Numbered from the stretch's first letter, positions 41,691 through 52,516 are shown. The stretch is DNA of 64,000 bases from HTCC5015 sp051747425 (GCA_051747425.1 JBNJGD010000001.1:124001-188000), one strand, 5' to 3'. Made by a program: numbers and translations. The notes: generated by a model not told the origin, from the sequence alone.

Positions 41691-43061
41691 ATGACCGCCA
41701 TTGAACCCCCACAGCGCGACATTTTTACCGTCACCCGCCTCAATCGCGAGGTCAAACTGTTGCTGGAAACCCGCCTGGGCCTGATCTGGATCGAGGGCGA
41801 GCTGTCCAATTTCAGTCGCCCGGCCTCCGGCCACTGGTATTTCAGCCTCAAGGACGAACGCGCTCAGGTTAGATGCGCCATGTTTCGCGGCCGCAACCGC
41901 CTGCTCAGGCAACCGCCACAGCAGGGGGATCGGGTTCTGGTCCGCGCGCGCCTCTCCCTGTATGAGGCCCGGGGCGACTACCAACTGATCGTCGAGCACA
42001 TGGAACCGGCCGGCCAGGGCGATCTGCAGCGACGCTTTGACGCGCTCAAGGGGAAACTGGAAAATGAGGGCCTGTTTGACTCCGGGCGCAAGAAGCCACT
42101 GCCTGCCTTTCCCGGCCGCATTGGGGTTATCAGCTCGGCGTCGGGGGCGGCCCTGCGGGACATACTCAGCGTTCTCAGTCGCCGCAGTCCGATGATTCCC
42201 GTCCGCGTCTTCCCGGTGGCCGTTCAGGGCCGGGAATCGGCACCCGCAATCATCGAGGCCATAGACCGAGCCAATCGCCGGGGCGAGTGCGATGTCCTTA
42301 TCCTCGCTCGCGGTGGCGGTTCACTGGAGGACCTCTGGAGCTTCAACGAAGAGAGCGTCGCCAGAGCCATTGCCGCCTCAGACCTGCCCGTCGTGACCGG
42401 CATCGGCCACGAAACCGATTTCACCATCAGCGACTTTGTCGCCGACCTGCGCGCACCGACGCCCTCTGTAGCCGCCGAGCAGGCGGGTCCCGATCGCGAT
42501 GCCCTGCTCTGGCGCCTGGCCCAGCTCAACCAGAAAATGGAGCGTCTGGTTCGTCACCAGTTATCGCATCAGCAACGCCAGTTGGGCCATCTCGACCAGC
42601 GTCTGAAAAATCAGCACCCCAAACGCCAGCTCGAACAAAAACAGCAGCGCCTCGACGAACTGGTGACAAGGCTTCGACAATCTCTTGAACGCCAGTTAAA
42701 CAACCGCGAACGCCAACTGCAAAACCTGCAGCACCGGCTGACACTCCAACACCCCAAGCGACAGCTCGAGGACGCCAGGCAGCGATTGACCCGGCAATCC
42801 GGCGCCCTCCACAACGCCATGCAACAGCGGCTACAGGCCAGTCGGCAGCAGCTGGACCTGGCCTGCCGGGGACTCCACGCTGTCAGTCCGTTAAACACAC
42901 TCAATCGGGGCTATGCCATCGCCCTGTCGGAACAGAGCGGCCGGGCCATCCGCAGCAGCGACGAGGTCAAAACAGACGATGCTCTTTGCCTCAGGCTGTC
43001 ACGCGGTGAAATTTCCGTAAGAGTGGTAGCAAAAACCGCCAAACGGACGCAAAGGGGATGA
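41691..43061 (+). CDS. xseA: Exodeoxyribonuclease VII large subunit
   Basis: A 456-residue subunit of the single-strand exonuclease VII. The N-terminal OB fold (LIWIEGELSNFSRPASGHWYFSLKD) binds DNA. The catalytic core includes GRIGVISSASGAALRDI and DVLILARGGGSLEDLWSFNEE, then VVTGIGHETDFTISDFVADLRAPTPSVAAE. The C-terminal half is the long coiled coil rich in Gln/Arg/Leu that binds XseB. I start at ATG 41691; the longer frame runs into guaB's leader. The small subunit gene is not in the window. Confidence 0.97.
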   Translation: MTAIEPPQRDIFTVTRLNREVKLLLETRLGLIWIEGELSNFSRPASGHWYFSLKDERAQVRCAMFRGRNRLLRQPPQQGDRVLVRARLSLYEARGDYQLIVEHMEPAGQGDLQRRFDALKGKLENEGLFDSGRKKPLPAFPGRIGVISSASGAALRDILSVLSRRSPMIPVRVFPVAVQGRESAPAIIEAIDRANRRGECDVLILARGGGSLEDLWSFNEESVARAIAASDLPVVTGIGHETDFTISDFVADLRAPTPSVAAEQAGPDRDALLWRLAQLNQKMERLVRHQLSHQQRQLGHLDQRLKNQHPKRQLEQKQQRLDELVTRLRQSLERQLNNRERQLQNLQHRLTLQHPKRQLEDARQRLTRQSGALHNAMQQRLQASRQQLDLACRGLHAVSPLNTLNRGYAIALSEQSGRAIRSSDEVKTDDALCLRLSRGEISVRVVAKTAKRTQRG

Positions 43062-43071
43062 AATGGAGTGC

Positions 43072-43099
43072 TTGACCCAGCCACTTTTTGCTCTAATCT
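43072..43099 (+). promoter_or_regulatory. Predicted promoter of dksA
   Basis: TTGACC (43072-43077) and TAATCT (43094-43099) are separated by 16 bases, a good sigma-70 match. Transcription would start near 43106, leaving a leader of about 138 bases before the MAKKK start. Confidence 0.6.
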
Positions 43100-43243
43100 A
43101 CCGTGGTTTATGCTTCACACCAGCAGCAAGCTGTGGCACAACGGAAACTGCGGCATCTACCGCAAAACCAGAGCGATAACATGTTAAAACGGTTCAGGAA
43201 CAAGCTACTCGGCTCCGCTAAAGAAAAAGAGGGGAAATCGGCC

Positions 43244-44083
43244 ATGGCGAAGAAAAAGGCAAGCAGCAAGAAAAAAGCAGTGAACAAGAAAACTGCAGCC
43301 AAGAAGGCAACCGCCAAAAAAACCGTGAGCAAGAAGGCGGCCGCCAGCAAGGCCTCCGTTAAAAAATCGACGGCCAAGAAAGCCGCTGCCAAGAAGGCCA
43401 CAACCAAGAAAGCCGGCGCCAAAAAGGCCACGGCCAAAAAAGCGACCACAAAGAAAACGACGGCTAAAAAAGCGGTTGCAAAGAAAGCCGTCGCGAAGAA
43501 AACCGCCGGTAAAAAAGCCACCAGCAAGAAGCCAACCGCCGGAACGCAAAAAAAGGCAGCGACCAAAAAAGCGGCCTCCAAAAAAGCGTCTGGCCGGCCC
43601 CAGTCATCTTCCAGAAAATCCAACACCAAGGCAGAACCCAACTCAATGAATCTAGCCAGTCAATCCGTATCCCAGGTAGTCGACTTCCAGCCCTATAATT
43701 CCAACAAGGGCGAGGAGTACATGAGCGAGGATATGAAAAACCACTTCCGGGGTATTCTCTACCAGTGGCGCTCCGAGTTGATGATGGAAGTGGACCGCAC
43801 CATGGGTCACATGAAGGACGACGCCAGCAATTTTGCCGATCCCAGTGACCGCGCCACCCAGGAAGAGGAATTCGCTCTGGAACTGCGCACCCGTGACCGC
43901 GAGCGCAAATTGATCCGAAAAATCAACAAAACCCTGGATCGAATTGACGACGATGACTACGGCTGGTGCGATCAGTGCGGCATCGAAATCGGTATACGCC
44001 GACTTGAAGCCCGACCCACAGCCGACCTGTGCATCGACTGCAAAACACTCGATGAGATCCGCGAAAAGCAAACCCGTCTGTAA
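43244..44083 (+). CDS. dksA: DksA with long histone H1-like N-terminal extension
   Basis: A 279-residue protein, nearly twice the usual length. Residues about 135-279 are a complete DksA: FQPYNSNKGEEYMSEDM, coiled-coil tip with the two functional acids and Ala in FADPSDRATQ, and a four-Cys zinc site (WCDQCG, LCIDCKT). DksA binds the RNA polymerase secondary channel and, with ppGpp, controls stable RNA promoters. Residues 1-134 are Lys/Ala/Thr-rich with a repeating AKKAT-type unit, like the C-terminal tails of H1-like proteins and AlgP. Start ATG 43244 follows GAGGGG. An internal ATG at 43646 could give a short DksA but has no clear ribosome site. It is followed by gluQRS, the usual neighbour. 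Confidence 0.95.
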   Translation: MAKKKASSKKKAVNKKTAAKKATAKKTVSKKAAASKASVKKSTAKKAAAKKATTKKAGAKKATAKKATTKKTTAKKAVAKKAVAKKTAGKKATSKKPTAGTQKKAATKKAASKKASGRPQSSSRKSNTKAEPNSMNLASQSVSQVVDFQPYNSNKGEEYMSEDMKNHFRGILYQWRSELMMEVDRTMGHMKDDASNFADPSDRATQEEEFALELRTRDRERKLIRKINKTLDRIDDDDYGWCDQCGIEIGIRRLEARPTADLCIDCKTLDEIREKQTRL

Positions 44084-44140
44084 AACCACTGGTCAACAGC
44101 TCCCGTGGGCGCCTGCCGAGGGCGCCCCGGGGGGTCTCGT

Positions 44141-45061
44141 GTGAGCCAGCACCCCGTCTACACAGGGCGCTTTGCCCCCTCCCCTACAGGCCCACTGCAT
44201 TTTGGCTCTCTGGTGGCCGCCGTTGGCAGCTATCTGGAGGCTAGGTCTCATGGCGGCCAGTGGCTGCTGCGCATGGAGGATCTCGACCCGCCGCGCTGCC
44301 AGCCGGGTGCCGACCGGAAGATCATCGACACGCTGCATGCCTACGGTTTTGTCTGGGACGGCGAAGTCACCTGGCAGAGCCAACGTTATGAATACTACCG
44401 GGACGCTCTGGAGCGACTCGCTCAACGGGAGCTGATCTATCCCTGCCAGTGCACACGCAAGCAAATTGCCGCGCGCTGCAGCATGGGGGAATACGGCCCC
44501 ATCTACGATGGCGTCTGCCGGGGACGCTCACTGGCGAAACACCCAGACGATGCCCTGCGACTGATCGTCGCGGGCGACATGTCACTCGACGACGCCGTTC
44601 AGGGCCACTACGCCCAGTCCCTGGCCAGGGAAATTGGCGACTTCCACCTGCGCCGCCGGGACGGTCTGTTTGCCTATCACCTGGGCGTGGTGGTGGACGA
44701 CGCCGAACAGGGCATCACCGACATCGTGCGTGGTTATGACCTCCTCGACTCCACACCGAGACAGATTTTCCTGCAAAGGGCACTGGGCTACCCGACGCCG
44801 AACTACGCCCATTTGCCGCTGGTTCTCAAGCCGGACGGCCAGAAATTCAGCAAGCAAAACCTATCGCCTGCAGTGAAAGACGACGAGGCCGGCTACCAAC
44901 TGTGGCGCGCGCTTGAATTTCTCGCCCAGCAACCGCCCGAATCGCTCCGCAATGAGCGGACCGCAGCCGTATGGGACTGGGCCCACCAGCACTGGCGACT
45001 CGACCGGGTAGCCCGCCAGCCGGGCATCGTCTGGCGGGAGAGTGAAACCGGCAAAGCCTGA
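44141..45061 (+). CDS. gluQRS: Glutamyl-Q tRNA(Asp) synthetase
   Basis: A 306-residue truncated glutamyl-tRNA synthetase that attaches glutamate to queuosine in tRNA-Asp. It has the HIGH-like motif APSPTGPLHFGS, the zinc-binding Cys cluster (CQCTRKQIAARC ... GVCRG) and KFSKQN in place of KMSKS, and lacks the anticodon-binding domain. I use GTG 44141 just before SQHPVYTGRFAPSPT. The dksA-gluQRS order is conserved in gammaproteobacteria. The 57-base gap to dksA contains a 7-bp hairpin (GGGCGCC / GGCGCCC). Confidence 0.95.
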   Translation: MSQHPVYTGRFAPSPTGPLHFGSLVAAVGSYLEARSHGGQWLLRMEDLDPPRCQPGADRKIIDTLHAYGFVWDGEVTWQSQRYEYYRDALERLAQRELIYPCQCTRKQIAARCSMGEYGPIYDGVCRGRSLAKHPDDALRLIVAGDMSLDDAVQGHYAQSLAREIGDFHLRRRDGLFAYHLGVVVDDAEQGITDIVRGYDLLDSTPRQIFLQRALGYPTPNYAHLPLVLKPDGQKFSKQNLSPAVKDDEAGYQLWRALEFLAQQPPESLRNERTAAVWDWAHQHWRLDRVARQPGIVWRESETGKA

Positions 45062-45063
45062 AA

Positions 45064-45306
45064 TTAGGCGTGCTGACTCAGCTTGGCGTGAATTTTATCC
45101 TTGAGGTGGAGACGCTGGCGCTTGCTGCCATCGGCGTCATCGGCAGTACCGTAGGGAGAATCGCTCTCCACCGCCTGCACTTGGCGGTTGAGGTCGTGAT
45201 AACGATTCACCAGCGAGGCAAAGTGCTGATCCCGACCCACCAGGTGATCGATGGTGTCGGCGTGTTCGGGAAATTCGTGATAGACATCGTGCTTGGATAT
45301 GGGCAT
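45064..45306 (-). CDS. YdcH/DUF465 family small protein
   Basis: An 80-residue helical-hairpin protein of the YdcH/DUF465 type. The start ATG 45306 follows GGGGAG; the opening PISKHDVYHEFPEHADTIDHL and the closing LHLKDKIHAKL match the family. The two long helices probably form a coiled coil. The function is unknown; homologues in other bacteria are stress-induced. It converges on gluQRS with two bases between stops. Confidence 0.88.
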   Translation of the reverse strand: MPISKHDVYHEFPEHADTIDHLVGRDQHFASLVNRYHDLNRQVQAVESDSPYGTADDADGSKRQRLHLKDKIHAKLSQHA

Positions 45307-45361
45307 CGGTACTCCCCTTGTGCAATTCCGTAAATAACCCCTCTGACCACTCAATCAACGG

Positions 45362-45391
45362 TGGCCAAAGGGCATTGCCTTCTTCTATAGT
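45362..45391 (+). promoter_or_regulatory. Possible promoter of acs
   Basis: TGGCCA (45362-45367) and TATAGT (45386-45391) are separated by 18 bases. The -10 is good, the -35 poor, so an activator would be expected, as for other acs promoters. No clear CRP site was seen. Confidence 0.4.
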
Positions 45392-45471
45392 GCAGGGAAA
45401 GAATCTTGGCCACGAGACAGCAGATTTTGTGCTTGGCCTTTGACGACACCAGCGCATGAAATGGGGGACCC

Positions 45472-47430
<1,959 letters not shown>

Positions 47431-47437
47431 ACACCCG

Positions 47438-47905
47438 ATGACGGTCAGCCCTGTACAAGCGGCGCTCGCCCTGAGCGCCGCCCTTTTCCTTATCGGCTGC
47501 GCCCCCCAGGCGTCGAGGCAACCCGTGCTCATCAATCCACAACAGGCGGAGACCGGCGACACCAGCCAACCCGAAGCCACCACCTGCTCAGGGATTTTTT
47601 CGTCCATTCAAAAGCTCGAAAAAGCGCCAACCGTCGACCTCGTCACCACTCACGGCGGTGGCCAGGCCATGAGTTTCAAAAGCGACAAGACGGAACGCCT
47701 GGAAGCACTCCGCGAGCGTGCCCGGCGCCAGGGGTGCTACGGCAGTTCGGACGAGGATCGCAACGATACCAGTGACGCCGACAGCGATCGTTCCCCGGAC
47801 GGCCCGGCCACCCACAGGGAGCGGCTGAGCTTTGACGAGTGTTTCAGCAAATGCCGGGAACTCACTGATCGAAGCGCCGAACAATGCTTTGACAGCTGCC
47901 GTTAA
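47438..47905 (+). CDS. Cys-rich putative lipoprotein
   Basis: A 155-residue protein with a lipoprotein signal: hydrophobic ALALSAALFLIGC with the lipobox LIGC, then Ala-Pro-Gln. The mature part has a conserved-looking TTCSGIFSSIQKLEKAP, a charged helix (SDKTERLEALRERARRQGC), an Asp-rich linker and a C-terminal Cys cluster (FDECFSKCRELTDRSAEQCFDSC) spaced for disulfides. Start ATG 47438 lies eight bases after acs, so the two may be cotranscribed. I do not recognise the family. Confidence 0.7.
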   Translation: MTVSPVQAALALSAALFLIGCAPQASRQPVLINPQQAETGDTSQPEATTCSGIFSSIQKLEKAPTVDLVTTHGGGQAMSFKSDKTERLEALRERARRQGCYGSSDEDRNDTSDADSDRSPDGPATHRERLSFDECFSKCRELTDRSAEQCFDSCR

Positions 47906-48058
47906 AGCGCCAAAACGGCACCAGGCTGGAACTTTCCGCACCGCTTCGGTGCCCAAGGGATAATAAGCGCCATCCAGGGGCTATTCCCCTGGCCACTTTG
48001 CAACATTCTTCTATGCTGTCTATTACAGCAAAGAGAAGTTTTAAACAGGAGGTCTTCA

Positions 48059-48247
48059 ATGCGTGGATTTAGATGGATCAGTAACCTGGCGAGTGCCGAG
48101 TGCACACTGAGCCACTGCCTGCCCGACACCATGGGCTCGCCGGTGGACTACGACGAAATCGAGGATGGCGAGGCCCTGGAGCAACGGGTTCGCAGCCTTG
48201 AGGGGCAAAGCGTCTCCGCCGAGGGTGACAGCGAAAAACCCCATTAA
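48059..48247 (+). CDS. Small hypothetical protein
   Basis: A 62-residue protein with a strong AGGAGG ribosome site eight bases before ATG 48059, so it is probably real. It contains SAECTLSHCLPDTMG, with two Cys four residues apart, and an acidic C-terminus. There is no signal peptide or membrane segment. No family recognised. It ends before a strong bidirectional terminator. The 150 bases upstream hold no other gene. Confidence 0.6.
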   Translation: MRGFRWISNLASAECTLSHCLPDTMGSPVDYDEIEDGEALEQRVRSLEGQSVSAEGDSEKPH

Positions 48248-48267
48248 CCCGGGTACTCAACGGGCTT

Positions 48268-48305
48268 CCATCAAAAAACCCGCCTTCTGGCGGGTTTTTT
48301 GATGG
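48268..48305. terminator. Bidirectional terminator, 17-bp perfect stem
   Basis: CCATC followed by six A, then CCCGCC, pairs perfectly with its mirror across a TTCT loop. T runs flank the core on either strand. It serves the small + gene ending at 48247 and the - gene ending at 48329. Confidence 0.93.
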
Positions 48306-48328
48306 CTGTGCCGGTTCATGCAAACCGA

Positions 48329-48745
48329 CTATTCCACGGTGATGGTCACTTTTTCCGAGAGCACGGGCGGATTGTGGGGAATGTGCAGGTGGTCGCCCAG
48401 AATCAACTGAAGCGTGTGCTCGCCAGGCTCCAGCTCCAGGGTGGTTTCGGTCTGGCCACCACCAAAGTGTTGAACATCGGGGCCCAGCGGCCGGTCCAGA
48501 GGCGGCAAGGACTCGTGATCCACCAGCAAATGGTGGTGACCGGTGCCCTCCTTTTCCACCCCGGCGGGGGCAACCCCCATTTCGCTGAGGCCAAAGCGCA
48601 CGGTCACCGGACTCGACACAACAGCGCCATCGGCGGGCTCGATAATATGCGCCTTGGCGGTTTCCGGCGCCTCCGAACGCGGCAGAGCCGCCATGGCTCC
48701 GGCACTTAAAACCAGGGTGCTGACCAGCGTAACTAGGTATTTCAT
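48329..48745 (-). CDS. DUF4399 periplasmic protein
   Basis: A 138-residue secreted protein. The signal peptide is MKYLVTLVSTLVLSAGAMAA (ATG 48745, after GGGAGAG). The mature domain has the DUF4399 pattern: PADGAVVSSPVTVRFGLSEMGVAPAG, then TGHHHLLVD, LDRPLGPDVQHFGGGQTETTLEL, and a closing HTLQLILGDHLHIPHNPPV. Many His residues hint at metal binding, but the family's role is not known to me. Confidence 0.88.
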   Translation of the reverse strand: MKYLVTLVSTLVLSAGAMAALPRSEAPETAKAHIIEPADGAVVSSPVTVRFGLSEMGVAPAGVEKEGTGHHHLLVDHESLPPLDRPLGPDVQHFGGGQTETTLELEPGEHTLQLILGDHLHIPHNPPVLSEKVTITVE

Positions 48746-48938
48746 GGAATCTCTCCCGTTTTGGAATGAATACATAGTACTGTCTTCACAATGCGAGTCA
48801 AAAAACTTCACCCTGTTTAACATTCCTTCATTAACGGCGGTTCATTCGATTTTATTGATATTTAATCCCTAATTATTGCGCTTTCCAATCGAATTAACTC
48901 AACTACAATGGATTCAAACCCAGTTTAAGGAACCCGGA

Positions 48939-49487
48939 ATGCCACTCAAAAACACCCGAAACGCCTATGGCTGGATAGCCATCGCCCTGCACTGGCTGGT
49001 CGCCATTGCCGTCATCGGACTGTTTGCACTGGGCCTGTGGATGACCGGCCTGAGCTACTACCACGAGTGGTACCACCCGGCCCCCAATATCCACAAGAGT
49101 ATCGGGATCTTGCTGTTCATTGCCCTGACAGTTCGCCTTTTATGGAAGCTGTTCAACCCCGCCCCACAGCCGGAGCCGACACTGAAGACCTGGGAAGTGG
49201 TCGCCAGTACAGCCGCACACTGGGGGCTCTACCTCCTGCTCTTTGCCCTGATGATCAGCGGCTACCTGATCTCCACTGCCAAGGGGGACGCCATCAGCGT
49301 ATTTGGGCTGTTCAATGTGCCCGCCACTCTGACGGGAGAGGGACAAGCGGATTTGGCCGGAGAAATCCATTACTGGCTGGCCTGGAGCGTTATCGGTCTG
49401 GCCTCGGTTCACGCTCTGGCCGCCCTCAAACACCACTTTATCGACCGCGACGCCACCTTGCTGAGAATGTTGCGGTCAAAACCCTGA
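48939..49487 (+). CDS. Cytochrome b561
   Basis: A 182-residue di-heme membrane cytochrome b561 with four membrane helices. Candidate heme His residues lie in IALHWLVAIAVIG, NIHKSIGILLF, AAHWGLYLLLFALMISGY and EIHYWLAWSVIGLASVHALAALKHHF. Start ATG 48939 follows AAGGA; the longer frame has no ribosome site. It probably passes electrons between quinol and a periplasmic acceptor. The YceI gene follows 29 bases later, a common pairing. Confidence 0.93.
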   Translation: MPLKNTRNAYGWIAIALHWLVAIAVIGLFALGLWMTGLSYYHEWYHPAPNIHKSIGILLFIALTVRLLWKLFNPAPQPEPTLKTWEVVASTAAHWGLYLLLFALMISGYLISTAKGDAISVFGLFNVPATLTGEGQADLAGEIHYWLAWSVIGLASVHALAALKHHFIDRDATLLRMLRSKP

Positions 49488-49516
49488 GCAACCATCGACC
49501 AACTATGGAGAACACC

Positions 49517-50092
49517 ATGAAAAAGCACTTTCTGACACTTGTCGCCTCATTGGGCTTTCTGGCATTGCCGGCCCATGCAGCCGATTACAAAATCGATACC
49601 GAAGGCGCCCACGCCTCTGTCACCTTCGAGATTCAGCACCTCGGCTACAGCTGGCTCACCGGCCGCTTCGACGATTTTGAGGGGGCATTCACTTATGACC
49701 CCGAGAACCCCGAGAACAACCAGGTCGTCGTAGAGATCGACCCGGCCAGCATCAACTCCAACCACGCCGAGCGCGACAAGCACCTGCGCGGCGGCGACTT
49801 TCTCGATGTCAAAATTCACCCGGAGGCGCGCTTTGTCAGCACCGAATACGAGCCCACCGGCGAGGGCACAGCCAAGCTCAAGGGCGAACTGACGCTCAGG
49901 GGCGTTACGCAGCCCATCGTCATCGATGTCGAGCACATCGGCGGCGGCAAAGACCCCTGGGGCGGCTATCGCCAGGGTTTCCGCGGTACCACCGAGATTG
50001 CCCTCAAGGATTTCGACATCCTCTACGATCTGGGCCCCGCCTCGGAGACCGTCAAGTTGACACTGGATGTGGAAGGCATTCGCAAAAAGTAA
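49517..50092 (+). CDS. YceI family periplasmic lipid-binding protein
   Basis: A 191-residue exported protein with signal peptide KKHFLTLVASLGFLALPAHA and the YceI lipocalin-like barrel. Family features are YKIDTEGAHASVTFEIQHLGYSWLTGRF, HAERDKHLRGGDFLDVKIHPEARF and the closing DFDILYDLGPASETVKLTLDVEG. YceI proteins bind polyisoprenoids such as ubiquinone-8, which fits the cytochrome b561 gene upstream. The ribosome site is GGAG. Confidence 0.96.
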   Translation: MKKHFLTLVASLGFLALPAHAADYKIDTEGAHASVTFEIQHLGYSWLTGRFDDFEGAFTYDPENPENNQVVVEIDPASINSNHAERDKHLRGGDFLDVKIHPEARFVSTEYEPTGEGTAKLKGELTLRGVTQPIVIDVEHIGGGKDPWGGYRQGFRGTTEIALKDFDILYDLGPASETVKLTLDVEGIRKK

Positions 50093-50111
50093 GCACGCGC
50101 CTTCCGAAAAC

Positions 50112-50143
50112 AAAAAACGCCACCTCCGGGTGGCGTTTTTTTG
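50112..50143. terminator. Bidirectional terminator between yceI and aldehyde dehydrogenase
   Basis: CGCCACC pairs with GGTGGCG, with A runs before and T runs after, so it works on both strands. It separates the two convergent genes. Confidence 0.9.
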
Positions 50144-50160
50144 CGGGACGGGCGTTCAGT

Positions 50161-51588
50161 CTACACGCCGCGAATCACCATCAGGCGCTCTTCGGTCATG
50201 TCCTCCATCGACCATCGAATGCCTTCGCGGCCCAGTCCGGAATCCTTGACGCCTCCATAGGGCATATTATCCACCCTCCAGCTCGGCACATCGCCGATGA
50301 TTACACCGCCTACTTCGAGCACATCCCAGGCCCGGTGGGCCTTGTACAGATCGCGGGTAAAAATCCCGGCTTGCAGGCCGAACCGCGAGCGATTGACCTC
50401 CTGGAGGACTGTTTCGAAGTCGTCAAAGACACTCAGGGTCGCCACGGGACCAAAGGCCTCTTCCTCGACGATTTTGCAACCCGCCGGCGCGTTTTCGAGC
50501 AAGGTCGCCTGCAACATGGCGCCCTTTCGCTGTCCCCCGGCCAGGCAAGCAGCGCCGCCCTCGATGGCCTCAGCGATCCAGTTTTCCAGCCGTTCGGCCT
50601 CCGACTCGGAAATCACCGGTCCGATAAAAGTATTCTCATCCTTGGGATCGCCCATCACCAGGTTTTCCACCCTGGCCACCAACTTGTCCCGAAACGCCTG
50701 ATAAACATTGCGGTGAACGAGAATCCGCTGAACACCGATGCAGCTTTGTCCGGACTGGTAGTAGGCACCAAAGGTAATGCGCTCCACGGCATGGTCGATA
50801 TCGGCATCCTCGTCTACCACTGCGGCCGCATTACCACCGAGCTCGAGAACCACTTTTTTCTTGCCGGCGCGGGCCTTGAGATCCCAGCCCACATCGGGAC
50901 TGCCGGTAAAGCTCAACAATTTAAAACGCTCGTCCGAAGTGAACTGGTCCGCCGCCTCTCGGCGACAGGGCAATATGGAAAAGGCGCCCTCCGGGAGATC
51001 CGCCTGTGCCAGCACTTCGCCGATAATCAGCGCGCCTACAGGCGTCCGGCTGGCGGGTTTGAGGACAAAGGGGCAACCCGCAGCAATCGCGGGAGCCACC
51101 TTGTGGGCAGCCAGGTTCAGGGGAAAATTAAACGGCGAGATAAACGAGCAAGGACCGACCGGGACGCGTTTTATAAACCCCTTGTAACCTCGCGCGCGCT
51201 CGGAAATCTCCAGATTGGGCATGCTGCCCTCGATCCGAACTGCCTCTTCCGCTGCCACCCGAAAGGTATCGATCAGGCGGGTTACCTCGCCCCGGGCGTC
51301 CTTGATCGGCTTGCCCGCCTCAATGCACAGGGCCTGGGCCAATGACTCGGCGCGCTCCTCAAAAGCCTTAACGCAGTGCTGCAACACCGCCTGGCGCTGG
51401 TAGGGAGGCAGCGCGGCCATTGGCCCGCGGGCCGACTCGGCGGCGGAAATTGCCTGGTCAATGGCCTCGGCATCCGCCAGAGCCACCCGTGTTGCCACTT
51501 CGCCGGAGTATTTGTCGACCACCTCCAAATCCTGATTGGCCTGAACCGGCCGATTGGCGAGATAGTAAGGATAGTGTTTTTCCAGCAT
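50161..51588 (-). CDS. NAD(P)-dependent aldehyde dehydrogenase
   Basis: A 475-residue aldehyde dehydrogenase. The general base Glu is in VVLELGGNAA, the nucleophile Cys in YYQSGQSCIGVQR, and the cofactor region in SFTGSPDVGWDLK. The N-terminal oligomerisation strand and FISPFNFPLNLAAHKVAPAIAAG anion hole are normal. ATG 51588 follows GGGGGA; the longer frame adds only eight residues. Substrate not predictable; similar enzymes act on succinate semialdehyde, lactaldehyde or glyceraldehyde 3-phosphate. Confidence 0.93.
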   Translation of the reverse strand: MLEKHYPYYLANRPVQANQDLEVVDKYSGEVATRVALADAEAIDQAISAAESARGPMAALPPYQRQAVLQHCVKAFEERAESLAQALCIEAGKPIKDARGEVTRLIDTFRVAAEEAVRIEGSMPNLEISERARGYKGFIKRVPVGPCSFISPFNFPLNLAAHKVAPAIAAGCPFVLKPASRTPVGALIIGEVLAQADLPEGAFSILPCRREAADQFTSDERFKLLSFTGSPDVGWDLKARAGKKKVVLELGGNAAAVVDEDADIDHAVERITFGAYYQSGQSCIGVQRILVHRNVYQAFRDKLVARVENLVMGDPKDENTFIGPVISESEAERLENWIAEAIEGGAACLAGGQRKGAMLQATLLENAPAGCKIVEEEAFGPVATLSVFDDFETVLQEVNRSRFGLQAGIFTRDLYKAHRAWDVLEVGGVIIGDVPSWRVDNMPYGGVKDSGLGREGIRWSMEDMTEERLMVIRGV

Positions 51589-51754
51589 GCGTCCCCCGGG
51601 GATCGGTATCAATACGCCCCGAGTATCGCCGCTGTCGATTTGAGGTCAAGCCCGCAGTGCCGCGCGGGTTTGTGCGCCACCGGGTGGAAATAGGCGATCC
51701 GGGCGATTATATTGCGACCACCACGGATTTTATAAAGCTGAAAAAGGAGCTACT

Positions 51755-52453
51755 GTGATAAATCGACTGTTTGCAATCCTGTTAATGGTGCCCGTATTGG
51801 CCACCGCCGGCACGAACGGGGGAGTTCGTGCACCCAATGGCGAGGTCGGGGCCAACTTTCAATCCGGTGATGAATTCGATTCGTCCATGCTGAACGCCAT
51901 CTACAATGGCGGGTCGGGCGACAATGTGGGTTTTTCACTGTTTACCGACTTCACCACCAGCGAAGACACCGAAAGCGCGTTTGAAGCCGACCGTTTCGCC
52001 CTCGGCGGAACCCTCTACACCCGTGATTTTCTGCTGGGCAAGCTCGGCATTACCTACCGCGCCATCTCTTCTGACTACACCATCAACGGTGCGGAAAGAT
52101 CCACCGATGAAAAGGAAGGCAGCGGCTTTGGCATCCTCTACATGGACCGGGGCAACCTCACCTTTACCCGCACCGTGATCGACTCCGATGTCCTGGGCGA
52201 ACTGGATACCGCTGATTTAAAGGGCGACTTCTATGTCACGCCCAACTTCAAGACCAGCCTGTCCGCCGGCTGGATGGACGCCGACGGGCACTACGGGGCT
52301 TCCCTGGAGCACCAGCCCGAATTTCTCGAAAACCAGGCCAGCTTCACCCTGAACTACAAGGATGAAGACGGTTTTGACTATTTCGGGATTGGTTTCAACT
52401 ACTTCTTTGACACCCGCGTTTCACTCAAGGTGAGAGACCAGCAGTACCGCTAG
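51755..52453 (+). CDS. YfaZ-like outer membrane beta-barrel protein
   Basis: A 232-residue exported protein. It starts at GTG 51755, five bases after AGGAG, with signal peptide INRLFAILLMVPVLATAG. The mature part is a series of amphipathic strands (FSLFTDF, FALGGTLYTRDFLLGKLGITYR, NLTFTRTVID, FKTSLSAGWMDADGHYGASLEH) and ends in aromatic-rich strands (YFGIGFNYFFDTRVSLKV), as in small outer-membrane barrels of the YfaZ type. Role unknown. Confidence 0.75.
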   Translation: MINRLFAILLMVPVLATAGTNGGVRAPNGEVGANFQSGDEFDSSMLNAIYNGGSGDNVGFSLFTDFTTSEDTESAFEADRFALGGTLYTRDFLLGKLGITYRAISSDYTINGAERSTDEKEGSGFGILYMDRGNLTFTRTVIDSDVLGELDTADLKGDFYVTPNFKTSLSAGWMDADGHYGASLEHQPEFLENQASFTLNYKDEDGFDYFGIGFNYFFDTRVSLKVRDQQYR

Positions 52454-52516
52454 ACCGGTGTCTGAACGGCTTGCCGGCACTGGGTGGCTCAGGGCCTGCC
52501 CCGTGCCGGAGCAGCC

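Noticed and set aside
43250..43610. CRISPR-like or satellite array in the dksA 5' region
   Set aside because: The repeated units are short Lys/Ala codon runs in one open frame, without uniform repeats and unique spacers.
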